Assembly: GCA_030549905.1 (NCBI GenBank)
Contig: JAUQQK010000009.1
Coordinates: forward strand, 1 to 64,000
Source of the DNA: Aquificota bacterium
GTDB taxonomy: Bacteria; Aquificota; Aquificia; Aquificales; Aquificaceae
DNA: 64,000 nucleotides
Reading direction: 5' to 3'
Part shown: in pieces, positions 33,480 to 41,288 of the stretch
How positions within the stretch are numbered: the first letter of the stretch is position 1
Layout: the number at the start of each line of letters is the position of its first letter
Notes under the pieces: model-generated
Databases searched by the model: none
Told to the model about the DNA's origin: nothing
The model's input: the letters and a program-made list of their open reading frames with translations, nothing else
Program-made: the position numbers and the translations under genes

Positions 33480-34776
33480 AATACTTCTTCTCTTTTTGAG
33501 CCTGTATGTGGGTAGCCTTTTGATTTTTACCCTATTTGTCCTGCTAACTGTTCGTTATACCCTTTATGACTACACACTTAATTACATGCAGTATCAGGTA
33601 GAGCCGCTGATGGATTTTTACAAAACTTATTACAAAAATCCTAATTACTATGCAAGACTTTTGGCGGAAGATGCTGTATCCAGAGATATGGCAGTTTTAT
33701 TGATTGATAAGAGAGGCAGGCTCGTAAGCGTTGAGAGTTTTTTGGAGGGTGATATGCCAGAGGTGAAGGAAGAAGATATAAAGAAAATGCTTAGCTCCAA
33801 AAGAGGGGTAGGTGAACGGTATGCATACCTTGTTAAGCAGGTAGGCGACTTTAAGCTTATATTCCTTGGAAAGCTTGACAGGGTTAGTCTTGTGGAAAGG
33901 AGGATAATATTTTTCGTAAGCCTTCTTTCTATTGCCCTAACTGTTGCTTCTTCCCTTATGGCTGTTTTCTTAGTGCGGAAGCTTCTATCACCCCTTTCTC
34001 ACCTTACGGAGCTTTCCAGACGCATATCAAAGGGAGAGCTTGATGTTAAGGTGGAAAAAAGTGGAAGAAGAGATGAGTTTGGACTATTAGAGGAAGCCTA
34101 TGCGGATATGGTGGAAAGGCTAAAGGGTATAATACTGTGGCAGAGGGAGTTTATAAGAAACATAACCCACGCCCTGAAGACCCCCCTTGCCTACATAAGA
34201 GGACAGGCGGAGCTTCTGCAGATGGGTATATACAAGGAGGAAAACCTTCGGGAGATATACAGGAGCATTTTGCTTCAGTCTGAAAAGATGGAAAGGCTTA
34301 TCACACAGCTTATAACCATGATGAGGTTGGAGTCTCAAATGCCTCTCAAGCGGGAAAGGTTTGGCGTAAATCAGCTATTTGCTGAGCTGGAGGAGGAGTA
34401 TGAGTTTATGAAGAAAGACAGAAATTTTAAGGTGCATTATCTGGAGGAAGATATGGAGCTTGAGGGTGATAAGGAGTATATAAAGATGGCTCTTAGAAAC
34501 CTCTTGGAAAATGCCTACAAATACACGGAGGCGGGTGGAAGGATAAGGCTCTATTACAAGGATGGATGTCTTGTGGTGGAGGATAGTGGTATAGGTATGG
34601 AACACCCCGAGAGGGCTGGAGAGGTTTTCTACAGGGAAGAAACGGGCAGGGAAGGCTCCGGGCTTGGTCTGTCCATAGTAAAGCTGGTGGCTCAAAGAAG
34701 CCATATGGAGATGAAGGTGGAAAGCAAGAAGGGGAAAGGCACGAGGGTCAGCCTGTGTTATAATTTAAAATCATGA
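33463..34776 (+). CDS. Sensor histidine kinase
   Basis: The ATG at 33463 (MSIRLKILLL) is better than the track's TTG at 33457. A first membrane helix (about 8-30), a periplasmic sensor loop of about 115 residues, a second helix (about 148-170) and a HAMP segment lead to the phospho-acceptor H-box NITHALKTPLAYI. The N-box (NLLENAYKYTE), G1 (VEDSGIGM) and G2 (GSGLGLSIVKL) boxes complete the kinase. It pairs with the preceding regulator. The signal is unknown. The following gene is a Sco1-like copper chaperone, so a redox or copper cue is possible but unproven. Confidence 0.94.
   Translation: MSIRLKILLLFLSLYVGSLLIFTLFVLLTVRYTLYDYTLNYMQYQVEPLMDFYKTYYKNPNYYARLLAEDAVSRDMAVLLIDKRGRLVSVESFLEGDMPEVKEEDIKKMLSSKRGVGERYAYLVKQVGDFKLIFLGKLDRVSLVERRIIFFVSLLSIALTVASSLMAVFLVRKLLSPLSHLTELSRRISKGELDVKVEKSGRRDEFGLLEEAYADMVERLKGIILWQREFIRNITHALKTPLAYIRGQAELLQMGIYKEENLREIYRSILLQSEKMERLITQLITMMRLESQMPLKRERFGVNQLFAELEEEYEFMKKDRNFKVHYLEEDMELEGDKEYIKMALRNLLENAYKYTEAGGRIRLYYKDGCLVVEDSGIGMEHPERAGEVFYREETGREGSGLGLSIVKLVAQRSHMEMKVESKKGKGTRVSLCYNLKS
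34759..34764 (+). promoter_or_regulatory. -10 box before sco1
   Basis: A perfect TATAAT inside the end of the kinase gene, 8 nt before the ATG; no Shine-Dalgarno. Confidence 0.4.
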
Positions 34777-35357
34777 GAAAATTAACTTTTCTTATAACGC
34801 TTTTTCTTCTCCTTCTTTCCTGCCAGAAGAAGCACGAGTTTTACGGACATCTTTTTGACCAGCCCGCTTATGATTTTCAGCTCACAGACCACAATGGCAG
34901 AAGGGTAAGGCTATCTGACTATACAAAAGAGGGCAAGGTGGTCCTTTTGTTCTTTGGCTACACGCACTGTCCGGATGTATGTCCTATGGCTTTGGAGACC
35001 ATGGCTAAGGTAATCAAGGCGCTAAAACCAGAGGAGGCAAGCAGGGTGCAGGTTTTGTTTATTAGCGTGGACCCAGAAAGGGATACATTGGAGGTTCTAA
35101 AGGGCTACGTGCCTTACTTTTATCCCACCTTTATAGGTCTTACAGGCTCTGAGGAAGAGATAAGAAGGGTGGCAAAGGAATATAAGGCTTATTACAGGAA
35201 GGTGGAGGGCGAGTCCGCAGGCGGATATCTTATAGACCACACAGCCACCATATACCTTATAACGCCCGACATGAAGATAAAGCTTCTCTACACACCATCA
35301 AAGCAGGAGCCAGAAAAGATGGCGGAGGATATAAGATTCCTGCTCAGGAGCTTATAA
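34773..35357 (+). CDS. sco1: SCO1/SenC-family copper chaperone/thioredoxin-like lipoprotein
   Basis: SCO1 proteins deliver copper to the CuA site of cytochrome c oxidase. The signal ends in the lipobox LLLLSC. The thioredoxin-like domain has the copper-binding CxxxC motif (HCPDVCPMAL) and the distant His in GYLIDHTATIYLI, so both ligand sets are kept. 194 residues is normal. It overlaps the histidine kinase by 4 nt but also has its own -10 box. No oxidase genes are in the window. Confidence 0.93.
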   Translation: MRKLTFLITLFLLLLSCQKKHEFYGHLFDQPAYDFQLTDHNGRRVRLSDYTKEGKVVLLFFGYTHCPDVCPMALETMAKVIKALKPEEASRVQVLFISVDPERDTLEVLKGYVPYFYPTFIGLTGSEEEIRRVAKEYKAYYRKVEGESAGGYLIDHTATIYLITPDMKIKLLYTPSKQEPEKMAEDIRFLLRSL

Positions 35358-35386
35358 GGGAAGTCTTTGAAAGAAACGGTTTTAAG

Positions 35387-35938
35387 TTGTCTCAGGAGCA
35401 GATAAAAGCCTTTTCTGTGTATCTTGAAGAGCTTAAAAGGTGGAACAGGGTCCATAACCTTACAGCCATAAGGGAAGACAGGGATATAATCATAAGGCAC
35501 TTTCTGGATTCTATTAGCCTTAGCCTGTGCTTTGAAGAAAAGGGGTTAAGAGTTGAAGAGCTTACCTTCTGCGATGTGGGTTCTGGTGCCGGCTTTCCCG
35601 GCGTGCCCCTCAGGATATACTACGGAGAGACCTTTAAGCTAACCCTTGTGGAGTCTGTTTCAAAAAAGTGTGCCTTCTTAGAACACATAAAGGTCAGGCT
35701 TGGGCTCAATTACAGAGTGCTTTGCAAGAGGGCTGAAGAAGTAGAAGAGAGGTTTCATGTGGTTTTTTGCAGGGCTTTGGGTTCTCTTGAGGATATTCTT
35801 CCCCTTTTAGAAAGGCTTTCCAGTAAATACGTTTTTGTGATGAAGGGAAGGGAGCCGGTGGAGGGTTATGAATACTGCAAGGTGAGCCTTCTGGACATAA
35901 AAGAGAGCTATATCCTTTTTCTTGCAAAGAACAGATAG
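35387..35938 (+). CDS. rsmG: 16S rRNA (guanine-527-N7) methyltransferase RsmG
   Basis: Methylates G527 of 16S rRNA. HNLTAIRE near the N-terminus, LTFCDVGSGAGFPGVPLRI (SAM-binding motif I) and CRALGSLEDILPL are family motifs. The start is doubtful. TTG 35387 is the first ordinary start, but the same frame is open further upstream and reads ELIREVFERNGFKLSQEQI, which looks like the usual RsmG N-terminal helix. An ATA codon at 35354 preceded by AGGAG is a possible non-standard start. The 3' end overlaps trmI on the other strand by 31 nt. Confidence 0.88.
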   Translation: MSQEQIKAFSVYLEELKRWNRVHNLTAIREDRDIIIRHFLDSISLSLCFEEKGLRVEELTFCDVGSGAGFPGVPLRIYYGETFKLTLVESVSKKCAFLEHIKVRLGLNYRVLCKRAEEVEERFHVVFCRALGSLEDILPLLERLSSKYVFVMKGREPVEGYEYCKVSLLDIKESYILFLAKNR

Positions 35939-36648
35939 CCTGTATGCCCTATCATAAGGTCCTGAGGTCTGAGCCTTTCTGGGTTTGTCTTATAGCTCCT
36001 GTGTAAGGTCTCTACCACTTCATGAGCACAGAAAAGCTCCTGAGTTGCCCTGAGCATGGAAACCACCTGATTGGTAGTGGGCAGTATGCTTGCAAGAACA
36101 CCGCCCGGCTTTAGAGCCTTCCATACCTTTTCCACAAACCTTTCCGGCTCTTTCACATCCACAAAGGCACAATCAAAGAAGTTTTCCTCCACCTGAGCTT
36201 CAGAAAAGTCCTGCAGGCTTATCTTCACATTACCACATAGATTGAACCTCTCCCAGTTCTTCATTGCCAGATGATAAAAATCCTCCCTTACTTCATACAC
36301 CCACACCTCCCCAGCAAGCTGAGAGAAAACGGCAGTGCTTGCCCCGCTACCAACGCCAAACTCAAGCAGTTTCTTTTCCTTGGAAAGTCCCAGCTTGAAA
36401 GCCACATAAAAGCTGTCCTTTGGATAGACTATCTGCGTCTTTCGTTTAAAACCAAGAAGTATAATATCCTCTAGGGTAGGCTCTAACAGGTAAAAACCCT
36501 TCACCTCCTCTCCAGCCCTTCTACCTTCTATGTCTTCAAACTTAACCACCTGCTTGCCCACATTTAGGCTGAAGTTCCTGTCCAGTTTTCTAAGATATCT
36601 TTTATCCTCATAAACTAATAGAACCCAGTCTCCTTCCTTAAAGCTCAT
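35908..36648 (-). CDS. trmI: tRNA (adenine-58-N1)-methyltransferase TrmI
   Basis: Methylates A58 in the T-loop, important for tRNA stability in thermophiles. The small N-terminal beta domain ends before a Rossmann core with LLEFGVGSGASTAVFSQLA (SAM motif I) and FDCAFVDVKEPE (motif IV, where Asp is essential). HRSYKTNPERLRPQDLMIGHTGYLFFARK is the typical C-terminal family motif. 246 residues is usual for bacteria. It is co-oriented with the small exported protein gene upstream, with a 4-nt overlap. Confidence 0.92.
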   Translation of the reverse strand: MSFKEGDWVLLVYEDKRYLRKLDRNFSLNVGKQVVKFEDIEGRRAGEEVKGFYLLEPTLEDIILLGFKRKTQIVYPKDSFYVAFKLGLSKEKKLLEFGVGSGASTAVFSQLAGEVWVYEVREDFYHLAMKNWERFNLCGNVKISLQDFSEAQVEENFFDCAFVDVKEPERFVEKVWKALKPGGVLASILPTTNQVVSMLRATQELFCAHEVVETLHRSYKTNPERLRPQDLMIGHTGYLFFARKRI

Positions 36649-37091
36649 CTCAGCTCCAGTATGGCTCTTCCAAGATTGTAAGAGGACATGGAATACTTAA
36701 GAGCATATTCATAGTCTCCAAAGCGGTAGTTTTCTTTTGCCACATGGTAGAAAAGGAACTGGTAGGCATATAGTGTTGGTTGTTGTTTTGAATATCTTTT
36801 AGTTTCATTGAGTAGCAGGGAAGCCCTTCTTAGCCTCTTGCTTGCCACCACCCTGTCCTTACCCAGGGGTTCAGGAAACTTTATGTTTTCAAGGGCTTGC
36901 AGCACCTTATCCGCTGACCGCATGGCTTTGAGGTCTCCCGTAGAGCAGGCTTTTTCTGTAAGGCTTTCTGCTACCTGAAGAAGCTCCTCATATATGGGTT
37001 CCTCCTTTATAGCCATCAGTCTAACCCTCAAAAGGGGGCAGTCCAGAGCGTAGGCATTTATAAAGGATATAAAAAGCAATAGCAAAACCAC
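36645..37091 (-). CDS. Exported hypothetical protein, helical
   Basis: 148 residues from a GTG start. A signal peptide (VLLLLFISFINAYA) would be cut before LDCPLL. The mature part is rich in Leu/Ala/Glu/Lys and predicted all-helical, ending YEYALKYSMSSYNLGRAILELR, which recalls a single TPR/DUF4398-like hairpin. Two Cys in the mature part (DCPLL, EKACSTG) could form a disulfide. I do not recognise the family. It shares a palindromic -10 region with ylxP and overlaps trmI by 4 nt. Confidence 0.7.
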   Translation of the reverse strand: MVLLLLFISFINAYALDCPLLRVRLMAIKEEPIYEELLQVAESLTEKACSTGDLKAMRSADKVLQALENIKFPEPLGKDRVVASKRLRRASLLLNETKRYSKQQPTLYAYQFLFYHVAKENYRFGDYEYALKYSMSSYNLGRAILELR

Positions 37092-37116
37092 GCTATAAGA
37101 TTATAATCAAATACCT
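37092..37116. promoter_or_regulatory. Divergent palindromic -10 box (hypothetical / ylxP)
   Basis: The 25-bp gap contains the perfect palindrome gattataatc. TATAAT on + (37102-37107) ends 9 nt before the ylxP ATG. TATAAT on - (37105-37100) ends 8 nt before the GTG of the exported protein. Confidence 0.55.
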
Positions 37117-37404
37117 ATGGTGTTGGGCGTGCTTAAAGTGGAGCTATACTTTCCAGAAAATGGCTCTTTAAAGGAAAAAAGACAGTATTTGAGGTCCATA
37201 AAGGATAAAGTGAGGGCTTCCTTTAACGTTTCCGTGGCAGAGGTGGAGCATCAGGACCTGTGGCAGAGGTCAAAGCTTGCCTTTGCCTGCGTATCTAAGG
37301 AGCATACGGTGGTGGAGGAAACCCTCTCTAAGGTACTCAAGCTACTTGAAAGTAAATATTCTGAGTTTTTGCTAAGCTTTGAAAAAGAGTTTATAAGCCT
37401 CTAA
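37117..37404 (+). CDS. ylxP: YlxP-like DUF503 protein
   Basis: A 95-residue ferredoxin-like-fold protein found in many bacteria next to rbfA/truB; here it stands alone. The signature is SLKEKRQYLRSIKDKVRASFNVSVAEVEHQDLWQRSKLAFACVS. A role in ribosome biogenesis has been suggested for the family but the molecular function is not established. The end overlaps the Memo gene by 4 nt. Confidence 0.92.
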   Translation: MVLGVLKVELYFPENGSLKEKRQYLRSIKDKVRASFNVSVAEVEHQDLWQRSKLAFACVSKEHTVVEETLSKVLKLLESKYSEFLLSFEKEFISL

Positions 37405-38513
37405 AAGCCCATGCTGGCGTAAGATACCTTTGAATCTGTAAAGTCTTCGTGGTATATCTGATAGTCAAAAATCCTTCCACCTTTTAGACCTGCACTTCTT
37501 AGCATGTGGGCAAAGACTGTGTTTGTATATTGACCGTCTATGCGGGTTGAGTTGTCCGTGGCTTTGAGAAGCTCAAAGGCATCTTCCACCCGAAGCTCTT
37601 CAAGGAGCTTTAAATACTCTCTGTCTCTGAAGGAAGGGTCGTAGCTTTCATGGTCTCCAAACTTTCTTCCCACATGGCTAAGGTCCACGCTTGAAATAAT
37701 AAGGCTTCTGTACAGTTCCTTCTCAATGGTTCTTAGCAGGTTTTCTGCCAGCTCCTTTAGAAAGTCAGGCTCGCCGTATGAAATTATCAGGGCAAGCGCC
37801 TGAGCCTGAGGGAAGAGCATCTTAACGTACAAACTGGCAAACTCTATGGAGTGTTCCTGTCTGTAGGCAAGGAGGTCATGGGTTATGTCAAAGTTATAAA
37901 ACTTTTGCAGTTTTTCCACAAGGTCTTTTCTTGTTTTCAGAATACCAAAAGGCGTTTCCATATCAAGGGGCAGGGCTGAGAAGGGCATCTCATGCCAGTA
38001 ATGGGACACACCAAGTATTACAACCAGCTCCTTATCCTCCCCGAGCCTTCCGTAGCCCTCCCAGTAGGTGTCTTTTGCCACCCTAAGGTCCATATGCGGC
38101 ACCAAAAGTCCAAGCAAGTCTTCCTTTACCTTCTCTTCACCTCTTAAGAAAGCCAGACACTCGGAAGGTTCTGCCGGATAGGCTTCTCCCGCATGGCTCA
38201 TGGGTCTTACGCCGCTCCTGAGGAGGGACTCCTTTGTTTCCTGTAAAGCCCTCTCAAAGGCTTCTCCGTCAAGAAGCATAGCCCTCTCAAGCATATTGAG
38301 GAAATCTCTTAGTTCCTCCTCTTTGAGCAGGTAGCCTGTTAGCCTCAAAAAATCTGCCTTTATATCAAGGAGGTCCCTCCTGCCGTCCATAAGGGACATA
38401 AGCAAAAGGGCTGGCTGGGAGACTATAAGCCCCTGCGAAAGACCAAGGGGGTCTCTTATCAGGTAGCCATCGCCCACAGGCTGGATTTCCACCGGTCTTA
38501 TTCTTGGCTTCAT
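37401..38513 (-). CDS. MEMO1-family protein (AmmeMemoRadiSam system protein B-like) with N-terminal extension
   Basis: Memo proteins have an extradiol-dioxygenase-like fold and an uncertain activity. The core starts at about residue 135 with LLGLLVPHMDLRVAKDTYW, followed by LGVSHYWHEMPFSALPL, HSIEFASLYVKMLFP and SSVDLSHVGRKFGDHE, the His-rich sites of the family. The first 90 residues (RPVEIQPVGDGYLIRDPLGLSQGLIVS) form an extra domain, perhaps a PqqD-like winged helix. The gene follows a JAMM-protease gene with 4 nt overlap. The AMMECR1 and radical SAM partners often found with Memo are not adjacent. Confidence 0.85.
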   Translation of the reverse strand: MKPRIRPVEIQPVGDGYLIRDPLGLSQGLIVSQPALLLMSLMDGRRDLLDIKADFLRLTGYLLKEEELRDFLNMLERAMLLDGEAFERALQETKESLLRSGVRPMSHAGEAYPAEPSECLAFLRGEEKVKEDLLGLLVPHMDLRVAKDTYWEGYGRLGEDKELVVILGVSHYWHEMPFSALPLDMETPFGILKTRKDLVEKLQKFYNFDITHDLLAYRQEHSIEFASLYVKMLFPQAQALALIISYGEPDFLKELAENLLRTIEKELYRSLIISSVDLSHVGRKFGDHESYDPSFRDREYLKLLEELRVEDAFELLKATDNSTRIDGQYTNTVFAHMLRSAGLKGGRIFDYQIYHEDFTDSKVSYASMGF

Positions 38514-38926
38514 CCAAATATTAGAATCTCTTCCTCTCTGAATTTTCCATCCACCAGCTCCCAGCTTCTATAGGAGACCACCTTACCCTTGCTTACCGAG
38601 AATATAATGTAAGAAAAGCCTTCAAAGGCTCTCTCCTCGTCAAACTGGGAGGGTCTGTCGGGGTGGTCCGGGTGAGAGTGATATACACCCACTATCTCAA
38701 GACCAAACTCTTTTGCCTTTTCTTCAGCCTTCAGATAATCCCTCGGGTCTATCTCGTACCTGTCGTTTTTTCTGTCAGGGTTTGCGTTGGGTGTTTCATA
38801 AGCTCCAAAGACGGTCCTAAGGCTACCCTCCATTTTTCCCAATAGCAGTCCGCATGTCTCATAAGGATAGTCCCTTTCCGCCTGAGCTATCATCTTCTGA
38901 AGGGCTGAACCTTTGACCCTCAGCAT
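38510..38926 (-). CDS. JAMM/MPN-domain metalloprotease
   Basis: A 138-residue stand-alone JAB1/MPN domain. The Zn-binding JAMM motif is complete: VGVYHSHPDHPDRPSQFDEERA (HxHP...S..D) with the upstream Glu in YPYETCGLLLG. Bacterial members cleave ubiquitin-like sulfur carriers (MoaD/ThiS-type) or isopeptide links. MoaD is encoded 20 kb away, so a link is only a possibility. It lies 3 nt behind asd and overlaps Memo by 4 nt. Confidence 0.88.
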   Translation of the reverse strand: MLRVKGSALQKMIAQAERDYPYETCGLLLGKMEGSLRTVFGAYETPNANPDRKNDRYEIDPRDYLKAEEKAKEFGLEIVGVYHSHPDHPDRPSQFDEERAFEGFSYIIFSVSKGKVVSYRSWELVDGKFREEEILIFG

Positions 38927-38929
38927 GGC

Positions 38930-39946
38930 TCACACAAGGGCGTGCTGGGTAAGAAGCTCTGCTATCTGCACCGCGTTGGTGGCAGCACCCTTCCTTATGT
39001 TATCCGCCACCACCCACATGGAAAGCCCCGGCTCAAAGACCAGGTCCCTTCTTACCCTTCCCACAAAAACCTCATCTTTGCCGGCTACTTCCACTGCGAG
39101 GGGATACTCGCCCCTTTCCGGGTCATCCTTCAAAACCACACCCGGCGCTTTCCTCAGAAGCTCTCTGGCAGATTCTGGAGAAAGCTCTCCCTTTAACCAC
39201 ACGCTTATGGCTTCCGAGTGTCCATAAAAAACAGGAACGCGCACGGTGGTGGCGGAAACCCTTATCTCCGGGTCATGCAGTATCTTTCTTGTCTCGTTGA
39301 GCATCTTCATCTCTTCCTTTGTGTAGCCATTTTCTGTAAAAAGGTCTATCTGAGGAACCACGTTGAAGGCAATTCTTTTGGGAAGGGCTTTAGCCTCCGG
39401 CATAGCTTCTCCCCTGCACCAAGCTTTCGTTTGCTCCTCAAGCTCTCTTATGGCTTTTGCACCTGCACCAGACACGGATTGATAGGTGGAAACCACTATG
39501 GCTTTTATACCAACCGCATCGTATATGGGCTTTAGAGCCACGAGCATCTGTATGGTGGAGCAGTTTGGGTTTGCTATTATACCCCTGTGTTCTTTTACAT
39601 CCTCCGGGTTTACCTCCGGCACCACCAAAGGCACATCAGGCTCAAGCCTCCATGCGGAAGAGTTATCTATCACCACAGCACCATCTTTGGCAAACTTCGG
39701 AGCGTATTCTTTGCTTACAGAAGAGCCTGCGGAGAAGAGGGCTATGTCTATACCCTTAAAGTCTGAAACCTTGTTTAAAGCCTGAACTTTTAGCCTTTCG
39801 CCCTTAAAGGTAAGCTCAAGACCCTCTGACCTTTCCGAGGCAAAGAGTAGAAGCTCATCTACTGGGAAGTTCCTTTCCTCAAGGACCCTAAGGAAGGTCC
39901 TTCCCACCTCGCCCGTGGCACCCACTACCGCAACCCTGTATCCCAT
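38930..39946 (-). CDS. asd: Aspartate-semialdehyde dehydrogenase
   Basis: Reduces aspartyl phosphate to aspartate semialdehyde, the branch point to lysine, threonine, methionine and diaminopimelate. The NADP site is VAVVGATGEVGRTFLRVLEER, the catalytic Cys is in IANPNCSTIQM, and the substrate Arg/His region is TVRVPVFYGHSEA. 338 residues is normal. TATAAT ends 7 nt before its ATG within the palindrome shared with the divergent GT39 gene. Confidence 0.97.
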   Translation of the reverse strand: MGYRVAVVGATGEVGRTFLRVLEERNFPVDELLLFASERSEGLELTFKGERLKVQALNKVSDFKGIDIALFSAGSSVSKEYAPKFAKDGAVVIDNSSAWRLEPDVPLVVPEVNPEDVKEHRGIIANPNCSTIQMLVALKPIYDAVGIKAIVVSTYQSVSGAGAKAIRELEEQTKAWCRGEAMPEAKALPKRIAFNVVPQIDLFTENGYTKEEMKMLNETRKILHDPEIRVSATTVRVPVFYGHSEAISVWLKGELSPESARELLRKAPGVVLKDDPERGEYPLAVEVAGKDEVFVGRVRRDLVFEPGLSMWVVADNIRKGAATNAVQIAELLTQHALV

Positions 39947-39963
39947 GTGTATAATTATAAGCC
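39947..39963. promoter_or_regulatory. Divergent palindromic -10 box (asd / GT39)
   Basis: Only 17 bp separate the ATGs. The perfect palindrome tataattata (39950-39959) supplies TATAAT on both strands: 8 nt before the GT39 ATG and 7 nt before the asd ATG. Confidence 0.6.
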
Positions 39964-41286
39964 ATGCTCTTAATTCTTGCTCTTGTTGCCTTTTTAAGCC
40001 TTTTTATAAACCTTCACAGATATCCCTTCAGGGGTGAAGAGTCTCTGAGAACTATCGTAGCCTTTGAAATGTGGCATTCAAAGAGCTACCTTCAGCCTAC
40101 CTTCTTGGGAGAACCTTACTACAACAAGCCACCTCTATTCAACTGGCTCATACTTTTATCCTCTCACCTTATACCCTGGAGCGAGCTTACTGCAAGGGCT
40201 GTTAGCCTTGCCTCCCTGTTGCTTCTTGCCCTCTTTACATACCTCTTTTCCTACCATCTTAGCAAAAACCACCTTCAGGCTTCCATGGCTTCCTTTATCC
40301 TTATAACTTTTGGAAGCCTTTTTTTCTTTTACGGATACCTGGCGGAGGTGGATACTACCTTCACCCTCTTCCTGTTTGTAAGCACAGCCCTTCTATACCT
40401 GTGGTGGAGGTCTGACCTTATTCTATATGCACTTCTTTCTGGTCTTTTCTTTGGTCTTTCCTTTATGATAAAGGGCTTTCCAGCTTATGCCTTTCTCCTT
40501 ATGAGCCTGCTTGCCCTTGTAGCTTACTCTAAGAGTATAAGAAGGCTTTTCGGTATAAAAGCCCTCTTGCTCTATCTTAGCTCTCTTCTCATACCTGCCC
40601 TCTGGCTCCTGTCCCTTCCTGAGCCCCTTCTTTACCTTTCAAACCTGTGGCGTGAAAGTTTTAGCAGGGTTGGAGGAGATTTTTCAAGGCTAAGGCACAT
40701 GCTTACCTATCCTCTTATAAACTTCAAAGACCTTCTTCCATGGAGCGCCCTTTTTTTATTCCTTCTGTTCAAACAAAGAAAAAGCACAGAATGCCCTGCC
40801 TATATAAGACCCCTACTGCTTCTTCTTGCTTTTAACTACATACCCTACTGGGTTTCCAACTCCGCAGGCAGGTATGTAATACCCCTTTATCCCCTCCTTG
40901 CCATAGTTTTTTCTCACTATTTTACCAAAGCCCTTGAAGATAGGGCTTTTAAAAAGCTCTTCCTGAGCTTAGCTTTTGCTTCCATAATTCTGAGGCTTCT
41001 GTACGGGCTTTTCTTCTTCCCCTACTGGGAGCAGAAGGAGACTTCAAGGAAGAGGATAGCTCTGGATATTTTTAGCCTTGCTGGAAAGTCCCCTATTGCC
41101 TGTGAATGTCCTGAGGAGAAAAGCGTATGCCTTTATGTGGGTATTTTTAGAGGGGAGCCCCTTAAAAGGCTCAGCCTTACACCCTCTGCTGAATATGTGA
41201 TAAACTGCTCAAAACCTTCAGGAAGCCCCCTTAAAACCTACCCTCTTAAGGATAAAGAGATAAGGCTTGAGAGGTTAAATTATTAA
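39964..41286 (+). CDS. ArnT-like glycosyltransferase family 39 membrane protein
   Basis: An integral membrane enzyme of the GT-C fold (PMT/ArnT superfamily) that moves sugars from polyprenyl-phosphate donors to lipid A or proteins. The first periplasmic loop has FRGEESLRTIVAFEMWHSKSYLQPTFLGEPYYNKPPLFNWL, the family block with the acidic catalytic region. About ten hydrophobic helices follow, and a small soluble C-terminal part with a Cys cluster (IACECPEEKSVCLY) ends the 440 residues. The acceptor may be lipid A given the many LPS genes here, but this is not shown. It is 2 nt upstream of selU. Confidence 0.85.
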   Translation: MLLILALVAFLSLFINLHRYPFRGEESLRTIVAFEMWHSKSYLQPTFLGEPYYNKPPLFNWLILLSSHLIPWSELTARAVSLASLLLLALFTYLFSYHLSKNHLQASMASFILITFGSLFFFYGYLAEVDTTFTLFLFVSTALLYLWWRSDLILYALLSGLFFGLSFMIKGFPAYAFLLMSLLALVAYSKSIRRLFGIKALLLYLSSLLIPALWLLSLPEPLLYLSNLWRESFSRVGGDFSRLRHMLTYPLINFKDLLPWSALFLFLLFKQRKSTECPAYIRPLLLLLAFNYIPYWVSNSAGRYVIPLYPLLAIVFSHYFTKALEDRAFKKLFLSLAFASIILRLLYGLFFFPYWEQKETSRKRIALDIFSLAGKSPIACECPEEKSVCLYVGIFRGEPLKRLSLTPSAEYVINCSKPSGSPLKTYPLKDKEIRLERLNY

Positions 41287-41288
41287 GC

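Noticed and set aside
32820-34776. Two-component pair as a copper sensor because sco1 follows
   Set aside because: Only the position of sco1 suggests it; the kinase sensor loop shows no Cys/His/Met copper motif.
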